IMG/VR virus record: IMGVR_UViG_3300044825_002891
Coordinates: 25,132 to 89,131 of that record
Origin: a virus
DNA: 64,000 nucleotides
Reading direction: 5' to 3' (one strand)
In this document: positions 35,837 through 45,250 of the stretch, one piece after another
How the letters are laid out: every line of letters begins with the position of its first letter
Numbering within the stretch: the stretch's first letter is position 1
Program-made: the position numbers and the translations under genes
Notes under the pieces: model-generated
What the model saw: the letters and a program-made list of their open reading frames with translations, nothing else
Database searches by the model: none
What the model was told of the DNA's origin: nothing

Positions 35837-37629
35837 TGTCCGACCAGATGCGGGAGGCGCTGGGCCAGCTTTCCAAGCAGGAGCTGCTGGAGCTGGCCAA
35901 GATGGCGGCTGTTATTGAGCAGCGTGTGGTGTCTGGCGCCCCCATGAATGACGACGAGCTGCATACGTGGGTCAAGTCAGAGCTTGGCGTTGATATCCCC
36001 AGGGAGGCAGTGTGCGATGGACATCATGCGCCGTTCGATTTCGTCGCTGACTTCTTCTTTGAGCGTCAAAATAGTGGGATTGTTGTTGCTAATCGAGGTG
36101 GCTCGAAAACATTCGGTGTTGCGATCCTCCACTATCTCAACGGCAAGTTCAAGGCAGGGATCGAGGGGTTTACCTTCGGCGCCACCGAGGCCCAGTCCAA
36201 GCGTGCCTACGCCCACCTCAAGGATCTCATCCGCAAGAAGAATGATGACGAGATTGAATCGTCTCTGGAGTCGATGACCAAGTGGAAGAACGGCTCTAGC
36301 GTCGAAATCGTTCCCGGTACCATTCGCGCTGTCAACGGCCCACACCCTCAGGTTGTGCACGCCGATGAGGTCGAGCTCATGGACGAGGATGTGTTCTACG
36401 AGTCCCGCAACATGGCGCAGTCCAAGACGATCGACGGGCGTTTTCTTCGTGCTCAGAACATCATCACGTCTACGCGCAAGAGAGCCGCTGGTCTAATGCA
36501 GAGGCTTGTCGATGAAGTGATGGATGCGGAGCTTCAGGGAAAAGAGCCGCCATACAAGCTCTACACCTGGTGCATCTTCGAGACAGCTCAGAACGTGCCT
36601 AACTGTCAGAAGGCAAACCCGGATCTTCCTCCGGGCAAGCGTTGCCCCTGCGACACAATCAAGAGAGGCAAGCTCGACGGCGGCGTTGATCGCACGCTTG
36701 CTGATGTCTGCAATGGCAGGCTCGCCAGATCCCAGGGATGGATCGACTTCGACGATGTGATCAAGCTGTTTCTCTCTAACACTCCTGAAATGTGGGAGGC
36801 CCAGCAGGAGTGCAAGAAGCCTTCCACGTCCGGCATGGTCGTGCCCTCTTTTACCAGAGAGCGGCACTGCATCAAGAACTTCGAGGTGGACCCGGGCAAC
36901 GGTCCTATTTACCAGGGTATTGACTTCGGCGGAACAAACCCGCATGCCGTCCTGTTTGTGCAAGTGCTAGAGCATGAAGTAGATGTGGAGATGTGGAGCG
37001 GCGGAACAAAGCGCTTGCGCCAGGGAACCCATGTTTACTTCGATGAGATCTACAAGGCCGAGATCAGCAACAACAAGCTTGCTGACCTGATTTGCGATCG
37101 TGAGCTTGCGTGGCGCAAGGCAGCACCCGGATTCAAGGTCCACTCCCGTTTCTGCGACCCCCAGGGCAAGGCTGCGAGGCTTGACCTCAGAAACCACAAC
37201 CCGCCACTCCCCAGTGTTTGGTACACAACCAGAGATGTACGAGAGCACATCAAGCTGGTAAACGAGCTGTACAACGACGACATGATCGTTATTGATGCCA
37301 GCAGATGCCTCATGATGGTTGAAGAAATCGAGGCATGGCATTACCCCAAAGGTCGATCGTCCTCTGTCGATGATCCGGAGATTCCGGTCAACGACTTCGA
37401 TCATGCAATGTCCGCAATGCGTTACTCCATTGCGAATATCGCACGTATGGCCGGTAGATCGACCGCGGCGCTAGCCCCGATTTCAAGTGGTAGCGGTCAC
37501 ACAACTGCAAGTTTCTTACGGGACGTGCAGAAAAGTATCTCTACAGGCACGTATAGAAACTCGAATTCCACAAGGCTTCCGAGGTCTGAACGCTGGCGCG
37601 CGACCTTCGGTAGCGATAGACTGGAGTAG
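35836..37629 (+). CDS. Terminase large subunit
   Basis: 597 residues from GTG 35836. The ATPase shows a Walker A-like NRGGSKT (Arg87-Thr92) and a Walker B VVHADEVEL (Asp177, Glu178). The nuclease domain has GIDFGGTNPHAVLF (Asp363) and NDFDHAMSAMRYS (Asp522). An NCQKANPDLPPGKRCPC-type Cys insert lies near residue ~255. It pumps DNA into the prohead and cuts it. Unusually, it lies 31 kb downstream of the capsid gene, with replication genes between. Confidence 0.93.
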   Translation: MSDQMREALGQLSKQELLELAKMAAVIEQRVVSGAPMNDDELHTWVKSELGVDIPREAVCDGHHAPFDFVADFFFERQNSGIVVANRGGSKTFGVAILHYLNGKFKAGIEGFTFGATEAQSKRAYAHLKDLIRKKNDDEIESSLESMTKWKNGSSVEIVPGTIRAVNGPHPQVVHADEVELMDEDVFYESRNMAQSKTIDGRFLRAQNIITSTRKRAAGLMQRLVDEVMDAELQGKEPPYKLYTWCIFETAQNVPNCQKANPDLPPGKRCPCDTIKRGKLDGGVDRTLADVCNGRLARSQGWIDFDDVIKLFLSNTPEMWEAQQECKKPSTSGMVVPSFTRERHCIKNFEVDPGNGPIYQGIDFGGTNPHAVLFVQVLEHEVDVEMWSGGTKRLRQGTHVYFDEIYKAEISNNKLADLICDRELAWRKAAPGFKVHSRFCDPQGKAARLDLRNHNPPLPSVWYTTRDVREHIKLVNELYNDDMIVIDASRCLMMVEEIEAWHYPKGRSSSVDDPEIPVNDFDHAMSAMRYSIANIARMAGRSTAALAPISSGSGHTTASFLRDVQKSISTGTYRNSNSTRLPRSERWRATFGSDRLE

Positions 37630-37631
37630 TA

Positions 37632-40067
37632 ATGGCAGTTGACCCACTGGACCGCGTGCGCCAAATGTCTGAGGCGAAGCGCAGGCAGCTCACAACCGAT
37701 CGCGGTCCCACTTCGCGTCAGCGCTCTGTCGATTATACGACATTTTACAGGCTTGGTACAAGCACGCTGGAAGAGTGGAACTGGACAAGCATTCCGCTTT
37801 CCAAGATTTACCAGATGCGCTGTGACCCGATGCTGGCTTTCGGACTTCAGTTCATCAAGGTGCCGCTGGTTCGCGCCCCCTGGTACATCGAGTGCGAGGA
37901 CGCCAAGATCGCCGCGTTCGTTGACGGTGCCCTGCGCGAGATCTGGAACAGCTTTGTCTTCCAGTACACCAACTGCTACGACTTCGGCTACTCCCCTATC
38001 ATCAAGAACTTTGCTTTCGCCAAGCCCAACTGGATGTATGTGGACCCCACGGACATGCGGGAGCCGGAGAAGAAAGCTTGGGACAACGGCAACATTGACG
38101 CCATTGTTTGGAAGCCGTTCACGGGTGTCGCCCCGGAGCACGCGATGCCGAAGTGGAACTCAAGCGGTGAGTTTGACGGTTTCCTGTGGAGTAACCCCGG
38201 TGTGATCGCCGGTACGTTCAGCGAGGATGATTCCTACAAGGTCCCGGTTGATCGCGCTTTGTGGGCCACAAACCAGAAAGAGAAAGTCTTCGGGTCGCTG
38301 TATGGCGAGTCCATGCTGACTCCCGCCTACCGCTACTGGTGGTCGTACTGGTTCCGAATGGCCCTGGCCGACCGCGCGTTCGAGCGGCACGTTGACCCGG
38401 CAATGGTCGTCTACTTCCCGCCCGACCCCGTTATCGATGACGAGACTGGCGAAGAGCTCAATGTCCGGGCTTCTGCGATCAGTGTGTTTGAGCAGGCTCG
38501 TTCGGGTTCTACCATTGCTCTCCCCAACAGCAGACTCACGGATCCAGAGGGCAAGCCCGGCGATCGTGAGTGGGCTTGGGAGCAGCTGCGTTCTGATACG
38601 AACTTCCAGGCGCTTGCCGAGTCGCTTGATTATCTCGATGTGATGAAGCTGCGCTCCCTCGCTGTTCCAGAGCAGGCCCTCATCGAGGGCTCTGGCGGCA
38701 CGTCGAGCCGTAATGTTGCGGCCCAGATGGGCGACAAGCTCTTTGAGAGCCAGTACGTCCGCATGCTGGAGATTGACGAGCACTGCAATCGCTACCTGAT
38801 TCCGCAGCTGGTTGCGCTCAACTTCCCCGAGTACACTGGCACAGTGCGCAAGGTGACGAGAGGCTTCGCCTCCACAGACATCGACCTCGCCCGTCAGCTT
38901 CTTCAGCTAATCGGCCAGACCAACCCGGCCGAGCTGAACATGGTTGACATCCGCGAGATCCTGTCCCAGTACCACATTCCTCTCTACACAGAGACTGAAG
39001 TGATGGCTCGTATCCGCGAGACCGAGGCCAAGCAGGCCGAGCAGGAGATCATCGGTGAGCTGAACATTGATGAGATTCCTGAGGCCGAGGGTGCTGGTGG
39101 CGACGTGCGAGACTCCATGGCCCCGATGGAGGCGACCGGTGACACCCCGCAGGGTGGCAGCCCGCCCCCGACCCGTGGCGTCATGGCCGGGCCCGGTCAC
39201 ATCAAGGACGTGACAGACGAGTGGGGCCGCTACATTCAGCCGCGCGAGGTCATCACTCTTGCCGACACCGACTTCCGCTCTTCCATGCAGAAGTACTACC
39301 CGGCCATGGAAGATCCGGAAACGATCGAGGCCAGCGTTGAGGTCCAGGAGATCTGGGATCGCACCTTCCGCAACGCCTACAACGACATTGTTGATCTGGT
39401 TGCGTCTATCGGCCTCGCTGATCAGCCCAACGATGAGCAGGAGCAGACCCTGCGCCAGGCCCTAGAGGAGAACTTCAAGAAGGGCGCTACGGCATCGGCT
39501 GCGATTCTCGCTCTTCTCATGCTTCGCTCTGGGCGCAACACCGCCATTGCCGTGGGCTACCCGCCCAGCGAGCTTGGTGAGTTTGACGCCGCCTCCGAGT
39601 GGAACGCGCAGAACTCCGAGAACCTGCCCAGTCTTCTTGCCGAGACAACCCTTGAGGACATCAAGACCTTTCTTAAGAACGCCAAGGGAACCACGCCCTC
39701 TGAGATTTCTGCTGAGTTTCGCGAGAAGTTTCGTAACTACCCTGATTGGAAAAGCCAGCGGGTTGCCCGCGGCGAATCCACCCGGGCCTACAGAATGGCC
39801 CAAATCCTTGCCGCCCAGGAGCTAGGCGCCCAGAAGCTCCGCGCCTCTGATGCGAGCAACGGAACAGACTTCTCCACTGATCAGCACTGCATCGATCGCC
39901 ATGGCAAGGAGTACACGATTGCTGAGGCAATCGAGGAAACGCTGAGCATGTCCCACCCGAACTGTACACTTCACTGGACTCCTGTACCGAGCAACATCGC
40001 GTATGCTTCGGAGCAACGAACAGGTAACTGGTGGTCTGCCGCGCTGCGGCACGTACTGAAAGGGTAA
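37632..40067 (+). CDS. Portal protein fused to a MuF-like minor head protein
   Basis: 811 residues. Residues ~1-450 match Mu gp29/DUF935-type portals: IYQMRCDPMLAFGLQFIKVPL, then GSLYGESMLTPAYRYWWSYWFR and a long wing/stem region. A disordered Pro/Gly linker (~475-520) leads to a C-terminal MuF domain with VARGESTRAYRMAQILAAQE and Cys/His motifs (DQHCIDRHGKEY, SHPNCTLHWTPV). Fusions of portal and MuF are known in some phages. The portal forms the DNA entry ring; MuF proteins travel inside the head and may be delivered to the host. Confidence 0.9.
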   Translation: MAVDPLDRVRQMSEAKRRQLTTDRGPTSRQRSVDYTTFYRLGTSTLEEWNWTSIPLSKIYQMRCDPMLAFGLQFIKVPLVRAPWYIECEDAKIAAFVDGALREIWNSFVFQYTNCYDFGYSPIIKNFAFAKPNWMYVDPTDMREPEKKAWDNGNIDAIVWKPFTGVAPEHAMPKWNSSGEFDGFLWSNPGVIAGTFSEDDSYKVPVDRALWATNQKEKVFGSLYGESMLTPAYRYWWSYWFRMALADRAFERHVDPAMVVYFPPDPVIDDETGEELNVRASAISVFEQARSGSTIALPNSRLTDPEGKPGDREWAWEQLRSDTNFQALAESLDYLDVMKLRSLAVPEQALIEGSGGTSSRNVAAQMGDKLFESQYVRMLEIDEHCNRYLIPQLVALNFPEYTGTVRKVTRGFASTDIDLARQLLQLIGQTNPAELNMVDIREILSQYHIPLYTETEVMARIRETEAKQAEQEIIGELNIDEIPEAEGAGGDVRDSMAPMEATGDTPQGGSPPPTRGVMAGPGHIKDVTDEWGRYIQPREVITLADTDFRSSMQKYYPAMEDPETIEASVEVQEIWDRTFRNAYNDIVDLVASIGLADQPNDEQEQTLRQALEENFKKGATASAAILALLMLRSGRNTAIAVGYPPSELGEFDAASEWNAQNSENLPSLLAETTLEDIKTFLKNAKGTTPSEISAEFREKFRNYPDWKSQRVARGESTRAYRMAQILAAQELGAQKLRASDASNGTDFSTDQHCIDRHGKEYTIAEAIEETLSMSHPNCTLHWTPVPSNIAYASEQRTGNWWSAALRHVLKG

Positions 40068-40071
40068 AACC

Positions 40072-40119
40072 GTGAAGAAAAACACGAAAGTCAAGAAGCC
40101 GACCAAGAAGAAGTACTGA
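40072..40119 (+). CDS. Possible 15-residue Lys-rich mini-gene
   Basis: GTG 40072 to TGA 40117-40119 encodes 15 residues, nine of them Lys. It exactly fills the gap between the portal stop and the glycosyltransferase ATG (40121). The upstream GGGTAAAACC is a weak ribosome site. It may serve only to couple translation. Weakly supported. Confidence 0.25.
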   Translation: MKKNTKVKKPTKKKY

Positions 40120-40120
40120 G

Positions 40121-42442
40121 ATGCAGCGCATCGCGCTGTGCATCATGGTTGGTGATGGCACCAGCCATGATGACTGGAACCGGCTGATCGCCTCTGTCGA
40201 GGACAACGTAGACTCCATCTACGTTGGCTACACAGAGGATGACGCAAGTAAGTTTCCCTTTCGCACGACCGACAACATGGTGGTCCAGGCCATTGGCTGG
40301 GACCAGGACTTCGGCCGCGCCCGTAACGAAAACCTCGCCATGGTTGACCGGTCAAAGTACGACTGGATCATGTGGCTCGATTCCGACGACGAGCTAGTCA
40401 ACGGGGACAAGCTCAAGGATCTTCTTCAAAAGGCCAACCCGCGCGTCGGGCTGGTCTTCATGAAGTATTGGTACGCGTTCAATCACGAGACCGACGAGGT
40501 TGTGGTTGAGCAGTACAGGGAGCGCATTTGGCGGGCCCACATTCCCATGAGATGGGACTACATGATCCACGAGGTGGCACACTTCCCGCCCGGCACGGCT
40601 ATGGCCAAGCCGGAAACGGACGTGATTGTCAAGCACTGGCGCGATCTTCTTAGCGAAGACAATCAGAAGGCTCGCAGGCGCAACAGGGAGCTTCTGGCCG
40701 AGGCGCAGAGGCGAGACCCTGACGAGCCGCGATATCACATCTACCTGGCTCACGAGGTTTTTGCCGAGTACCAGGCCCAGAAGAACGATGGCAAGCTGAC
40801 GGCCGCCGCTGTACTGCGCGACACTCGCCGTCTCTACGAGACGTACCTGCGTAAGTACTCCGACATTGAGGGCGACGATCCTTACATGGCGAACTGCCGC
40901 CTTGCGGACTGTCTGCGCGAGCAGCAGCTCTGGAACGAGGCTGTTGATCGCGATCTTCAGGGCATCAAGATGCGCCCCAACTTTCCGGAGGCGTATGTCG
41001 GCATTGCCTTGAGCTTCCTCTCCACCGGCCAGAACGAACTGGCTATTGAGTGGTCCAACAAGGCCCTCCAGTGTGGCCCGCGGGAGAACTTCCTGTCCGC
41101 CCACGAAGTTCAGGGCAATGCCTATGCCCCGTACTTCGTGATCGCGAACTCCTACGAGCGCATGCAAGACTGGGAGAAGGCGGCCGAGGCTTATCAAGCC
41201 TGCATGGACATTAGTCCCCATCTCAACGACTACGCGGGCAAGATCGCTGAGATGAGGGCCAATGCCGAGGTCCAGAAGGTTGCCGACGAAGAGCGCAAGA
41301 AGGTCTTTGGCAAGGACATGGGCAAGAGCATCTGCTTTGTTACCAAGCCGCTGTTTGAGCCCTGGCATCCAGATCTAATCGACAAGGATGGCTCTGGTGG
41401 TACGGAGGCTTGCGTCATTGAGGTGGCCAAGCGCTTCGCCCGGGATGGTTGGCGCGTGGCGATCTTCGGCTCTCCCGGCGCCCTGCGCGGACAGACCAGA
41501 GACGGTGTTGAGTACTGGGATACGGCGCGGGACTACGACGTGTCAGAGCCCTTCACCATCACTGTCTCCGTGCGAGCTCCCGACATCTTCGACGCCAACC
41601 TCAACTCCAAGAAGACCATTCTGTGGATGCATGATGTAAGCGTTGGGGATGTCCAGGTGGGCCCGTGGGGCGACCGCTTCCAGCGCTTTGACCTCATGCT
41701 TGGCGTGAGTGAGTGGCACGCTAACCACCTCAAGAAGGTGTACGACGTAGATCCCCGCAAGGTCAGCTACATCTACAACGGTTTCAACAAGGACATGTTC
41801 TCGTCTGGCGCGAGTGAGAAGAAGCCATTCTCCATGGCATACGCCTCTAGTCCTGATCGCGGCCTTGAGAACCTCCTGGAGATCTGGCCTGTTGTCAAGA
41901 AGCACTACCCCGAGGCCACCCTGGATGTCTTCTATGGCTGGCACAGCATCGACAAGATTCTCTCCACGCGGCCGAACCATCCCCTGCGTTTCCTGAAGCA
42001 GCGCATTGAGGCGCTGTTTCTTGAGGTCAACGAGGACAACTCGATCACGTGGCACGATCGCGTGTCCCGCGCAGAGCTTGCCAAGCACTACGCAAGCACA
42101 TCGGTGTGGGCATATCCCACCGCATTCTGCGAGACCTTCTGCATCACGGCACTTGAAATGCAGGCTGCCGGTGTGATCCCCGTGACCACGCAGCTCGCCG
42201 CGCTAAACGAGACCGTGGCCTGCAAGGAGCTGCTGATCCCCGGTCATGCTGGCAACGCTGACTATCGCAAGCGCTTCATGCAGAACCTTCAGATGGTCTT
42301 TGAGTCCGAGGATCACGTCAGGGACTACTGGATCGCAGAGGGCAGGGCTCATGTTGAGAGCTTCGCTTGGGACACGGTGTTCGAGTCCTGGAGACAGGTT
42401 GCGGCCAAACTTACATCGGATCGCGTACTGACTCTAGTCTAG
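40121..42442 (+). CDS. Bifunctional glycosyltransferase (GT-A + TPR + GT-B)
   Basis: 773 residues in three parts. Residues ~1-190 look like a GT2/GT-A enzyme, with IALCIMVGDGTSHDDW and a DxD motif in WIMWLDSDDEL. Residues ~200-395 are TPR-like helical repeats. Residues ~405-770 look like GT4/GT-B: SGGTEACVIEVAKRFARDGW, GVSEWHANHLKKVY, SSPDRGLENLLEIWP, and the EX7E-type CETFCITALEMQAAG. It sits between portal and lysis genes, so glycosylation of virion proteins, phage DNA bases or the host surface are all possible; virion modification seems most likely from position. Confidence 0.85.
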   Translation: MQRIALCIMVGDGTSHDDWNRLIASVEDNVDSIYVGYTEDDASKFPFRTTDNMVVQAIGWDQDFGRARNENLAMVDRSKYDWIMWLDSDDELVNGDKLKDLLQKANPRVGLVFMKYWYAFNHETDEVVVEQYRERIWRAHIPMRWDYMIHEVAHFPPGTAMAKPETDVIVKHWRDLLSEDNQKARRRNRELLAEAQRRDPDEPRYHIYLAHEVFAEYQAQKNDGKLTAAAVLRDTRRLYETYLRKYSDIEGDDPYMANCRLADCLREQQLWNEAVDRDLQGIKMRPNFPEAYVGIALSFLSTGQNELAIEWSNKALQCGPRENFLSAHEVQGNAYAPYFVIANSYERMQDWEKAAEAYQACMDISPHLNDYAGKIAEMRANAEVQKVADEERKKVFGKDMGKSICFVTKPLFEPWHPDLIDKDGSGGTEACVIEVAKRFARDGWRVAIFGSPGALRGQTRDGVEYWDTARDYDVSEPFTITVSVRAPDIFDANLNSKKTILWMHDVSVGDVQVGPWGDRFQRFDLMLGVSEWHANHLKKVYDVDPRKVSYIYNGFNKDMFSSGASEKKPFSMAYASSPDRGLENLLEIWPVVKKHYPEATLDVFYGWHSIDKILSTRPNHPLRFLKQRIEALFLEVNEDNSITWHDRVSRAELAKHYASTSVWAYPTAFCETFCITALEMQAAGVIPVTTQLAALNETVACKELLIPGHAGNADYRKRFMQNLQMVFESEDHVRDYWIAEGRAHVESFAWDTVFESWRQVAAKLTSDRVLTLV

Positions 42443-42534
42443 TCTGGTACCAATGTTGATTAGTAAGACGTTTCTTGTATTTCCGGGGCTTTTCTTCTTC
42501 ATTCTTGTCCATTCTTTGATGTTGTAGGAGTCCC

Positions 42535-42777
42535 ATGTCTGCTGAAGACGTGGAGCGTCTGTACAGGATGCTCAGTGAGTTGCGAGACGAGGTTCAGGGC
42601 TACAGGGCAGACCTAAACGGGCGCCTGAGGGCTCTGGAAAAGGCAGAGGCCGGTCGCAGGGGGCAGGAAACTGCCAGCTCCATGTCGAAAGCACAGATCG
42701 CAACCTGGGTCGGCGTCGCTGTCGGTATCGGGTCCCTCTGCACTGCTATTCTTACTCAAGTGCTCAACCAGATCTGA
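42535..42777 (+). CDS. Coiled-coil plus C-terminal membrane helix protein (XhlA-like)
   Basis: 80 residues with TAGGAGTCCC upstream. The N-terminal ~45 residues are a charged heptad-like helix (VERLYRMLSELRDEVQGYRADLNGRLRALEKAE) and the C-terminus is a membrane span (ATWVGVAVGIGSLCTAILTQ). The layout matches XhlA/hemolysin-type holin accessory proteins. It lies directly before a two-span holin candidate and the endolysin, so it is part of the lysis cassette. Confidence 0.7.
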   Translation: MSAEDVERLYRMLSELRDEVQGYRADLNGRLRALEKAEAGRRGQETASSMSKAQIATWVGVAVGIGSLCTAILTQVLNQI

Positions 42778-42788
42778 AGGAGAAAGAC

Positions 42789-42968
42789 GTGAGTGCTGTA
42801 TCGCCTAAGGTGAGTGCCGCCACAGCGGCCGCGGCGGGGGTTGGCATCCTGGTGTGGGCCATCTCTGAGTTCGCTGGTGTCAGCGTTCCTGCCGAAGTGC
42901 AGGCCGCCCTGATTACGATCGCCGTCTTCGCTGCTGGTTGGCTGAAGACCGATCCGGATCGTCTCTGA
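42789..42968 (+). CDS. Holin
   Basis: 59 residues from GTG 42789 behind AAGGAGAAAGAC. Two hydrophobic stretches (AATAAAAGVGILVWAISEFAG and VQAALITIAVFAAGWL) with a short turn VSVPAEVQ and a charged C-terminus. The pattern is common in actinophage holins. The endolysin start follows 3 bases after its stop. It is too short for the usual 60-residue cut-off but is strongly supported by context. Confidence 0.8.
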   Translation: MSAVSPKVSAATAAAAGVGILVWAISEFAGVSVPAEVQAALITIAVFAAGWLKTDPDRL

Positions 42969-42971
42969 TCC

Positions 42972-43685
42972 ATGACGAAGAACAGAGCAGTCAAGACAGC
43001 ACTCGCGGGCTTTGCTCGCGTTCACGGCATTCCCGTTCCCGATGGTTTCAGCCATCGCACGGACTCCTTCGGTCGCCCCGCGTTCGAGCTGGTCAAGCGG
43101 GTTCAGGCCAAGGCCGGGCTAAAGCCCGACGGTGCCGTTGGCCCCTACACGCTTCTGGCGATCGGCAACTACCTTCCGGGGCGCACTGGCGAGAAGGCCA
43201 TGTGGTCCATGATCGCCATGGTTGGCCCGCTGGAGACCGGCGGCAACAACATCGGCTCTTCTGTTCAGGCCATTCAGAAGCTGGGTAGCGATCTCAACCC
43301 CGGCGCGTGGCCTTGGTGTGCGGCCACCACAAGCTGGGCTCTGAGGTGCGCGGGTTGGGAGCACTGGGGTGCTTTCGTCCGCAACGAGCCTGAGGCTTGG
43401 GTGCAGGGATGGGTCAACGCGGCCCGAAACAAGAAGTACAACATGCGTCTGGTCGATTGGCGCATGACTCGTCCTGGTGACTTCATCGCCATGAACTTCG
43501 ACTCGTCCGAACCGTACGATCACATCGGCATCTCTCGTAGTCGCGCGCGCCTGTCTTCTGGGACCATCCTGACCGCAGAGGGGAATACCTCTAATGGCCA
43601 GGCTGGGTCGCAGGATGACGGAGGTGGTCTGTGGCTGCGCGAGCGGCCCGCGACAAAGCCGACGCTGTTCGTTCGAGTGGACTGA
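42972..43685 (+). CDS. Endolysin (peptidoglycan-binding + CHAP/NlpC-like domain)
   Basis: 237 residues. An N-terminal peptidoglycan-binding repeat (SFGRPAFELVKRVQAKAGLKPDGAVGPYTLLA) is followed by a cysteine peptidase/amidase domain with Cys116 (WPWCAATTSWAL), His184 (YDHIGIS) and Glu203 (TAEGNT), the CHAP triad order. There is no signal peptide, so it depends on the holin for export. It cuts host cell wall at the end of the cycle. Confidence 0.87.
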   Translation: MTKNRAVKTALAGFARVHGIPVPDGFSHRTDSFGRPAFELVKRVQAKAGLKPDGAVGPYTLLAIGNYLPGRTGEKAMWSMIAMVGPLETGGNNIGSSVQAIQKLGSDLNPGAWPWCAATTSWALRCAGWEHWGAFVRNEPEAWVQGWVNAARNKKYNMRLVDWRMTRPGDFIAMNFDSSEPYDHIGISRSRARLSSGTILTAEGNTSNGQAGSQDDGGGLWLRERPATKPTLFVRVD

Positions 43686-43733
43686 ACCGTATTACTACTG
43701 GTTCGCCGGTAGCCGAACGGGAGGATATACAAC

Positions 43734-45002
43734 TTGGAATGGAACGACCATACCCGGAAACTCCTGCTTTCCTGCAAGACAGACGAAGACCTCAAGAAGA
43801 ACTTCCCCACAGAGAAACTATCTAACCTCAAGAGACGGCGCAGAGAGTTCCGCAGAGACGATGGTCTCCCCAGCGACACCGACTCGATCGGTAGACTGGC
43901 CAAGCTTCTAGAAGACGCTGACATTCCCCTTGAGGAGATCAAGTCTGTCAAGAAGGTGCGCCTGAACGAGTGGCAGATGGCGCACAAGGACGACAACGGC
44001 GAGGCTGTCGTTACTGATCTCAAGTCGGCCCAGATTGTTATTGAGCCGCGCTGGATCGACGGACCCGAGTGGCCTGTGGTTCAGCCCGCCAAGCCGACCG
44101 TCATCAAGCCCGCCAAGGTTCAGAAGAAGGACCTGACTACAAAGACAGCAGTCGTGCTGCCCGATCCTCAGATCGGTTACAGACGGGACATCCTGAGGGA
44201 GGACTATGACCCGTTCCACGATGAGCAGGCTATGGACGTTGCCCTGCAAGTCGTGAAGGAAACGCAGCCCGACGTGATTGTCAACCTGGGTGATCTGGTT
44301 GACCTGCCTGAGTTCTCCAGGCACCCGCAAGAGCCGGGCTTCGCCCGCACAACACAGCGCTCTATTGACAGAGCCCACGAGTGGCTGGCTCAGCAGCGCG
44401 CAAGCTCTCCTGACGCGCAGATTGTTCTGCTTGAGGGCAACCACGACAGGCGCCTTGAGAAGGCTATCGTGCAGAACGCTCAGTCTGCGTTTGGTCTACA
44501 GAGAGCCAACGTGCCCGAGAGCTGGCCCGTTCTTTCCCTGCCTTTCCTGCTGCGCATGGACGAGCTGGGCGTTGAGTACATCGAAGGCTATCCCGCCAAC
44601 ATCTTCTGGATCAATGACAACCTGGCCTGTATCCACGGCCACAAGTCTCGCTCCGGCGGATCAACCGCTGCGGCTGTGGTTGGGGATGAGCGATCGTCCA
44701 TCATCTTCGGACACATTCACAGAATCGAGCTCCAGCACCAAACGCGCCGAATAAGATCTGGTTCGAAGAACAATCTCGCTGCGTGTCCGGGCTGCCTGTG
44801 CCGTATCGACGGCGCGGTCCCGGGCTTCAAGTCGTCCACTGACATCTACGGGCGCCCTGTGCAGTCGTGGGAGAACTGGCAGCAGGGGATCGCTGTGGTG
44901 TCTTACGAAGAGGGAGACGGGTTCTTCCATGTGGAGCTTGTCCCCATCCATGGCGGGACCTGCATCTTCCGCGGCAAGACATACACGGCAACGCAGCTGT
45001 AA
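43734..45002 (+). CDS. Calcineurin-like metallophosphoesterase
   Basis: 422 residues from TTG 43734, chosen for GGGAGG upstream. The first ~135 residues are a charged N-terminal extension. The metallophosphatase motifs follow: DPQIG (residues 144-148; the usual DxH has Gln here), LGDLVD (Asp187), EGNHDR (Asn236, His237), IHGH (301-303) and GHIHR (327, 329). Substrate unknown; in phages such enzymes can act on nucleic acid 3'-phosphates or cyclic nucleotides. It lies after the lysis genes. Confidence 0.82.
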   Translation: MEWNDHTRKLLLSCKTDEDLKKNFPTEKLSNLKRRRREFRRDDGLPSDTDSIGRLAKLLEDADIPLEEIKSVKKVRLNEWQMAHKDDNGEAVVTDLKSAQIVIEPRWIDGPEWPVVQPAKPTVIKPAKVQKKDLTTKTAVVLPDPQIGYRRDILREDYDPFHDEQAMDVALQVVKETQPDVIVNLGDLVDLPEFSRHPQEPGFARTTQRSIDRAHEWLAQQRASSPDAQIVLLEGNHDRRLEKAIVQNAQSAFGLQRANVPESWPVLSLPFLLRMDELGVEYIEGYPANIFWINDNLACIHGHKSRSGGSTAAAVVGDERSSIIFGHIHRIELQHQTRRIRSGSKNNLAACPGCLCRIDGAVPGFKSSTDIYGRPVQSWENWQQGIAVVSYEEGDGFFHVELVPIHGGTCIFRGKTYTATQL

Positions 45003-45055
45003 GGTCTAGGGAGCACTCGCGCGACATCACGGTGTCACACCACACAGGAGCCATC

Positions 45056-45250
45056 ATGCTAGGCGCACCCAGACTTCCTTCCAACACAGAGATCACCAGC
45101 CTCAAGGGCTCGGAGAAGCGTTACTCCATGGCTCTGTTCACATGGCGCTGCCTCGCGTGCCACTCCTGCCAGGGCGGGCAGTACACGTCGTGGCACGGGG
45201 CGCGCGGGGCCGCTGAGATCCACCGCAAGGTGCACCACAGTGGTGGATAA
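45056..45250 (+). CDS. Small CxxC protein
   Basis: 64 residues from ATG 45056 with ACAGGAGCC upstream; the frame extends upstream into the phosphoesterase gene, but no start there has a ribosome site. A CLACHSC motif and two histidines downstream (HRKVHH) could bind zinc. It overlaps the HNH gene by 11 bases. Function unknown. Confidence 0.6.
   Translation: MLGAPRLPSNTEITSLKGSEKRYSMALFTWRCLACHSCQGGQYTSWHGARGAAEIHRKVHHSGG

Noticed and set aside
42453-42527. 24-codon hydrophobic ORF before the lysis genes
   Set aside because: The T-rich stretch gives a hydrophobic peptide by composition. There is no SD upstream of ATG 42453. It could be a leader peptide, but support is too weak.
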